From assembly GCF_032854445.1 (NCBI RefSeq), contig NC_088300.1, positions 65,942,984-66,006,983 on the forward strand: a DNA stretch of 64,000 nucleotides. The letters run 5' to 3'. The position numbers and the translations under genes were made by a program. A model generated the notes under the pieces. That model saw only the letters and a program-made list of their open reading frames with translations, searched no databases and had not been told where the DNA came from. Positions 61,801 through 64,000 of this stretch are shown piece after piece. Source of the stretch: Liolophura sinensis. Its lineage: Eukaryota > Mollusca > Polyplacophora > Chitonida > Chitonidae. Each line of letters opens with the position of its first letter. Positions within the stretch are counted from its first letter, which is position 1.

Positions 61801-64000
61801 TGATGTCCCGTCAGGGTTTATGTTCATTTTCGATAACGACGTCGCGAAATCGAGTTAAGCCCGCAAACTAGCCGGATCACCGAGTTCCTGCAATTCTTCG
61901 CCGGGGTGATGCCCACTTTCGCCAAGATTCTCCTGGGGCTTGAATTACGCACGCGTTTTTCGCGGGAACAGTCGGGTCTGTTTTAGTCTCGTTTAATGTT
62001 GTCGTTATGCTTTTTGTGGTCGTTCACTCTCCATCTGGTTGCCATCAGATAAGCATTAAAACTGCTCCAGTAACCAGTTCGGACCATCAAGGGCTATCCA
62101 ACTCCGGATGTTGACGTCGTTGGATGAGGAATGCTTCGAGCAAAAAGAGAAATGTAACCCTCAAGCAGGTTGTAAAAGTTGACGCTGTTATAATAAAACT
62201 TCACCAACTTCGAATCAAGCTGTCAAAAAATCTCTCAAAGTTTGGTCGTCGACCTAGAATTTTGACTACAGGCAGAATCGTCAGCACGGACCTCTGCCGG
62301 CTTTTGTTGCCGTCGGAACTTGGATTGCGGATCTGGAGCATAAAGTTGGCCCGGCCAACGAATTATTAGAAATTTTTGGCTGGATGCACTGTTTTAGGGC
62401 CCCTGTTGGGTTCCCGTGTGGAAATTTGTTTCTACTCGCCTGGATGACATCTAGCGAGGTTAGGTTAGGCGAAATGAAATTAGTATGGATCATGAGTCGT
62501 GTGTACACGGTTATTACTTGCACTGGCTGGTTGTCTTGGTGTATTTAACCGGGCCGTAATCTCTAAGATCCCGCGGCCCCATCACCTCGGCCAGGGAGAC
62601 ACGGCTCTTTTCGCTTTTTGACAGTTTGATAGATGACGCGGCCGTCTTCACAATCTAACGCTGCTGGGATAGAGTTTGCCCGTGTTAGACTCTTTTTGAT
62701 TAATCCAGAAACGTTTCCACTGCCAGCTTCCCTGCTCAAACAGAAATATTGAATGAATTGCAAAAGATCGTTACCAATATATACAATCTTAACTGACTTT
62801 AATCTAGGCCAGGCTGGTCCCTTCAATTGTAGATACACACAATTCGCCGTGATTACTGCCGGACTAGAAGGCACCCAGATCAGGGGCCTTAGCCATCCCT
62901 GGTTAGTTTACTGAGGTATTAGACCAATTTCTGTCGGCCCGCACTTCACTTCGTCCCGAATTGTCAATTCACTTGATTGCTGCCGTCGATTGTTTTGCGG
63001 CGCAATTTTCGTCCTGGAGAGAAAGTTGTATAACGCTTAATGAATCCCCCCTCCAATGTCTGTTTGCTAACAGTTGGTTTATGTTCTGGAGAAAATGAGA
63101 TTCCCAGAAAAGTAATCAGAAATGTTTCGGTAGTACAGTAAAAAGCCATATAAATCCCCCTTAGCATGCTCGCCCTTTTCGGGGTTAGACCGGGGTTAAG
63201 TTTCTTATGCACGGGAAATTGTTTGGCGTAGCGTATATCATCTGTGTGTATGGTAAATTTGGACCTCTCATAAAGGTTGACTTTAAACTGTAATATATGG
63301 GAAAACTTTCAACTGTCTAATACTTTATGACAGATTGAATTAGATCTGATGAGCGAACGGCCAGTGCATCGTACTTTTGGATGCAATGAATACTTTATAT
63401 GTGCGTAGTAATATGAAAGACTGATCTTAAAAAACATACTGACGTACGTGTGACGGTCCGACAGCAACCTGCGGATGGTCGTGGGTTTCCCCCGGGCTCT
63501 GCCCCGTTTCCTCCCACCAAGATGCTGGCCGCCGTCGTATGAATGCAATATTCTTGAGTACGATGTAGAATTTAAATCATATCAACAAAATAAATAAAAA
63601 AACTTATGTGACTATGTGTCCTCCACCCATAGACCTGACGGCCGTTGTATTCTCGAGGATGGCGATAAATAGCAACCAGATAAATAAATAATGATGAAGT
63701 ATAACTTGAAATGTCTATCAGTTTGTTGTTGTGTGTGTAACCATTGGCTAGATATGGATGTCTCGTATGCCTGACCATATTCTATAATGGGTTCTCGCGA
63801 AAGCCTAATATGAGAGTAATCCAAAGTCATTTCTTGTTAAGGAATTTCCCTTCTTTCAGTCACCCTTCACTTCAGTATACATGTGACATTGCCGTGGTAT
63901 AAGATGTCTTTATTTGTTATCAGATTCGGACCTGGAATGGTAATCTATTGGTTTGGATACATTAAAGAGCTCGATGTAAATCGGGAAAAAGGTATTATGT
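43886..64000 (+). CDS. CDIN1: CDAN1-interacting nuclease 1 (CDIN1/C15orf41), 11 exons, 3' end outside window
   Basis: CDIN1 is a predicted PD-(D/E)XK-fold nuclease that binds codanin-1. Its human form is mutated in congenital dyserythropoietic anaemia type I. Exons: 43886-43977, 45704-45749, 47086-47150, 47642-47699, 49362-49440, 51396-51475, 52178-52227, 53101-53168, 54521-54586, 60311-60416, 63924 to beyond 64000. Phases agree throughout, giving about 262 residues (human 281). Landmarks: [99 protein letters not shown] (Asp about 194), [12 protein letters not shown] (Glu-x-Lys at about 212-214), [19 protein letters not shown]. The TPD and ESK motifs form the nuclease active site. The start ATG follows the promoter cluster and aligns with the human N-terminus. 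Confidence 0.95.
44158..44575. repeat. long inverted repeat (fold-back structure) in CDIN1 intron 1
   Basis: The left arm 44161-44302 (TTCATCCTAAAGTATAAGGG ... TGTAGTTGACTGAAATGCT) pairs with the right arm 44429-44573 (AGCATTTTGGTCAACTACAA ... CCTTATCCTTTAGGATGAA). Arms are about 140 bp and roughly 87% matched, with a loop of about 125 bp. No protein-coding frame with a family signature lies inside. Confidence 0.93.
45780..45872 (-). mobile_element. SINE family 1, tail-side fragment
   Basis: ATTTATTTATTTGATTGGTG start and GGCCAGCATTATAGTGGCAG. It lies 30 bp after CDIN1 exon 2. Confidence 0.8.
46187..46239 (-). mobile_element. very short SINE family 1 tail insertion with target-site duplication
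   Basis: The 50-bp tail (TTATTTGATTGGCGTTTTAC to ATTTCACTGCC) is flanked by CTCCATATAAAAAGAT (from 46171) and CTCCATATAAAAGAT (from 46240). This is a 5'-truncated reverse-transcribed insertion. Confidence 0.85.
46531..46615 (+). mobile_element. SINE family 3 head fragment
   Basis: GGGCCATGGTCTGGTAGTTA to AGGCTTCAAATCTGGCC, colinear with the family 3 head at 29655-29876. It has a degenerate tRNA shape and is not a functional tRNA gene. Confidence 0.65.
48397..48433 (+). promoter_or_regulatory. second ATF/ETS/E-box cluster, in CDIN1 intron 4
   Basis: TTGCGTCATTCCC followed by ACTTCCGCTGCACGTG (48418-48433). The last 16 bases differ at one position from 43839-43854 in the ETAA1/CDIN1 promoter. 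An ATG opens a short frame ([20 protein letters not shown]) at 48452. Confidence 0.45.
49470..49995 (-). mobile_element. dimeric tRNA-SINE, second copy (minus strand)
   Basis: 49470-49822 is a family 2-like unit with its tRNA-like head at about 49750-49822 (reverse complement AACCGATTTGGTGGCCTAAT). 49823-49995 is the reverse complement of 59443-59625 (CAGTACTGTATATGTTTACA; GTGATATAAGTGGTCCTGGA). The order is that of 59371-59930 read on the other strand. Confidence 0.82.
50510..50645 (+). mobile_element. SINE family 1, diverged 3' half
   Basis: GGTCATATTAGTGAAATATT then CTTGATTACGGCGTAAAACA and an AAATAAAT tail. The upstream part is weakly similar. Confidence 0.7.
52489..52612 (+). repeat. 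SINE-related 3' fragment
   Basis: Paired with 26226-26345. It ends GTGTTAAACATCAATTAAAG. Confidence 0.6.
52693..52946 (+). mobile_element. tRNA-derived SINE, family 1, near full length
   Basis: Head GGGGGCCTCCGTTGACTG, body with GCAGATGGTCATGGGTTTCC, and an AAATAAATAAA tail. The A box is damaged compared with 9690. Confidence 0.88.
53241..53346 (+). mobile_element. SINE family 1, 3' fragment
   Basis: GGGCTCTGCCCAATTTTCCC to an AAATAAATAAATAAA tail, in CDIN1 intron 8. Confidence 0.82.
53630..53910 (+). repeat. dispersed repeat R2, copy 2
   Basis: See 8728-8970. It lies in CDIN1 intron 8. Confidence 0.75.
54587..57499. other. first part of CDIN1 intron 9
   Basis: Apart from the SINE at 56432-56622 I see only AT-rich unique sequence and homopolymer runs. 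Confidence 0.6.
56432..56622 (+). mobile_element. SINE family 1, 5'-truncated
   Basis: Starts at the B box (AGTTCAAGCCCAGCTCATGC) and runs to the AAATAAATAAAT tail. It is close to the family consensus, so relatively young. Confidence 0.9.
57500..58720. promoter_or_regulatory. CpG-retaining, repeat-free island in CDIN1 intron 9; candidate enhancer
   Basis: Higher GC and far more CpG than the surrounding intron (for example GTTGTGAACGTTACGGCGGT), no SINE, and few homopolymers until its end. It contains an open frame of 161 codons at 57718-58203. Regulatory use is inferred from composition and from the CDIN1-MEIS2 linkage known in vertebrates. Confidence 0.4.
57718..58203 (+). CDS. unidentified 161-codon open reading frame in CDIN1 intron 9
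   Basis: Starts [18 protein letters not shown] and contains [20 protein letters not shown] and [21 protein letters not shown] recognise no family, signal peptide or membrane segment. It is the longest open frame not explained by a gene or a tandem repeat. It may be chance openness in a GC-rich conserved element. Confidence 0.25.
   Translation: MAARCERYGGVRFNLGCGTGLNLANCGTKEIIATSKCVDADRFVMEPSCRKPLSLVTTDRPRSVGIHSAPRRALRRHGYNLLVTDSPATLPQVNHCPVWSSILADGPAVLATSGSTSDDVHVLVVRAIRGELYALLIQSLRPEVERKCRGLIRYARGRDIL
59131..59191 (+). mobile_element. 61-bp truncated SINE with perfect target-site duplication
   Basis: CCGCCGTCGTATAAGTGAAA to ACACCAATCAAAAAATCAAT, flanked on both sides by CATTCACCTCAC (59119-59130 and 59192-59203). 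The exact duplication shows a recent insertion. Confidence 0.95.
59371..59930 (+). mobile_element. dimeric tRNA-derived SINE
   Basis: Two tRNA-like heads in one element: ACCGCTTCGGCGGCCTAATA with GGGTTCAAGTCCGG (59371-59435), a 190-bp body, then ACCGTTTCGGTGGCCTAATG with GGGATCAAGCC (59625-59690) and the family 2-like body to about 59930. It has the same structure, inverted, as 49470-49995. Confidence 0.82.
59935..60042 (-). mobile_element. SINE family 1 fragment
   Basis: GGTCAGCATTATGGTGGGAG to CCCAGGTACGGCCGGAGAGG. Both ends are missing. It abuts the dimeric SINE at 59371-59930. Confidence 0.85.
60311..60416 (+). CDS. CDIN1: CDIN1 exon 10: catalytic E-x-K segment
   Basis: The exon encodes [20 protein letters not shown] then [16 protein letters not shown]. 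The Glu-Ser-Lys is the second half of the PD-(D/E)XK motif, whose first Asp is in exon 9 (KTPD). It is flanked by introns of 5.7 and 3.5 kb, much longer than the rest of the gene. Confidence 0.94.
61650..63240. promoter_or_regulatory. CpG-rich, repeat-free island in CDIN1 intron 10; candidate enhancer
   Basis: Dense CpG (for example CGATAACGACGTCGCGAAAT), no SINE, no coding signature. It includes TTTTTGACAGTTTGATAGAT at about 62615-62634, with a TGACAG TALE/MEIS-type hexamer. Regulatory role is inferred. Confidence 0.4.
63457..63600 (+). mobile_element. SINE family 1, 3' half
   Basis: CAGCAACCTGCGGATGGTCG to an AAATAAAA tail in CDIN1 intron 10. A second short tail-like fragment follows at 63618-63692 (CGGCCGTTGTATTC to AAATAAATAAT). 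Confidence 0.85.
63924..64000 (+). CDS. CDIN1: CDIN1 exon 11 (cut by window edge)
   Basis: After the acceptor TTATCAG the frame continues [20 protein letters not shown] and EKGIM to the edge. About 20 residues of the conserved C-terminus are missing to the right. Confidence 0.93.

Overview
This is a gene-rich stretch of an invertebrate animal nuclear genome. It has multi-exon genes with GT-AG introns of roughly 0.2-5 kb, AT-rich introns, many tRNA-derived SINEs, a decayed piggyBac transposon and tandem repeats. The gene set (GCN2 kinase, Rpp20, an ETAA1-type ATR activator, CDIN1) together with the gene size and SINE types suggests a lophotrochozoan, such as a mollusc or brachiopod. That placement is inference. 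I saw no bacterial, organellar or viral gene.

Layout. (1) 654-24379, minus strand: EIF2AK4 (GCN2), 30 coding exons read out with consistent splice phases (about 1348 residues). The 3' exons lie left of the window. (2) 24717-25241, plus strand: POP7 (Rpp20), a single exon, head-to-head with EIF2AK4 across about 340 bp. (3) 25242-28976: intergenic, mostly SINEs. (4) 28977-43515, minus strand: an ETAA1-like gene of nine coding exons. Its large exon 7 has reading-frame breaks, and intron 5 holds a piggyBac element with TTAA target sites, one end of which has expanded into a 42-bp satellite. (5) 43886-64000, plus strand: CDIN1 (C15orf41), 11 exons visible, head-to-head with ETAA1 across about 370 bp, running off the right edge with about 20 residues missing.

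The four genes do not form one pathway. GCN2 is a starvation-responsive eIF2-alpha kinase, Rpp20 belongs to RNase P/MRP, ETAA1 activates ATR at RPA-coated DNA, and CDIN1 is a predicted PD-(D/E)XK nuclease linked to codanin-1. The two divergent promoters are the main regulatory arrangement. CDIN1 is next to MEIS2 in vertebrates, and two CpG-retaining, repeat-free islands in its last introns are candidate long-range enhancers.

Non-genic highlights: a long inverted repeat in CDIN1 intron 1, a dimeric tRNA-SINE present twice, truncated SINEs with exact target-site duplications, a minisatellite that multiplies a GCN2 splice acceptor, and a repeated ATF/ETS/E-box promoter module.
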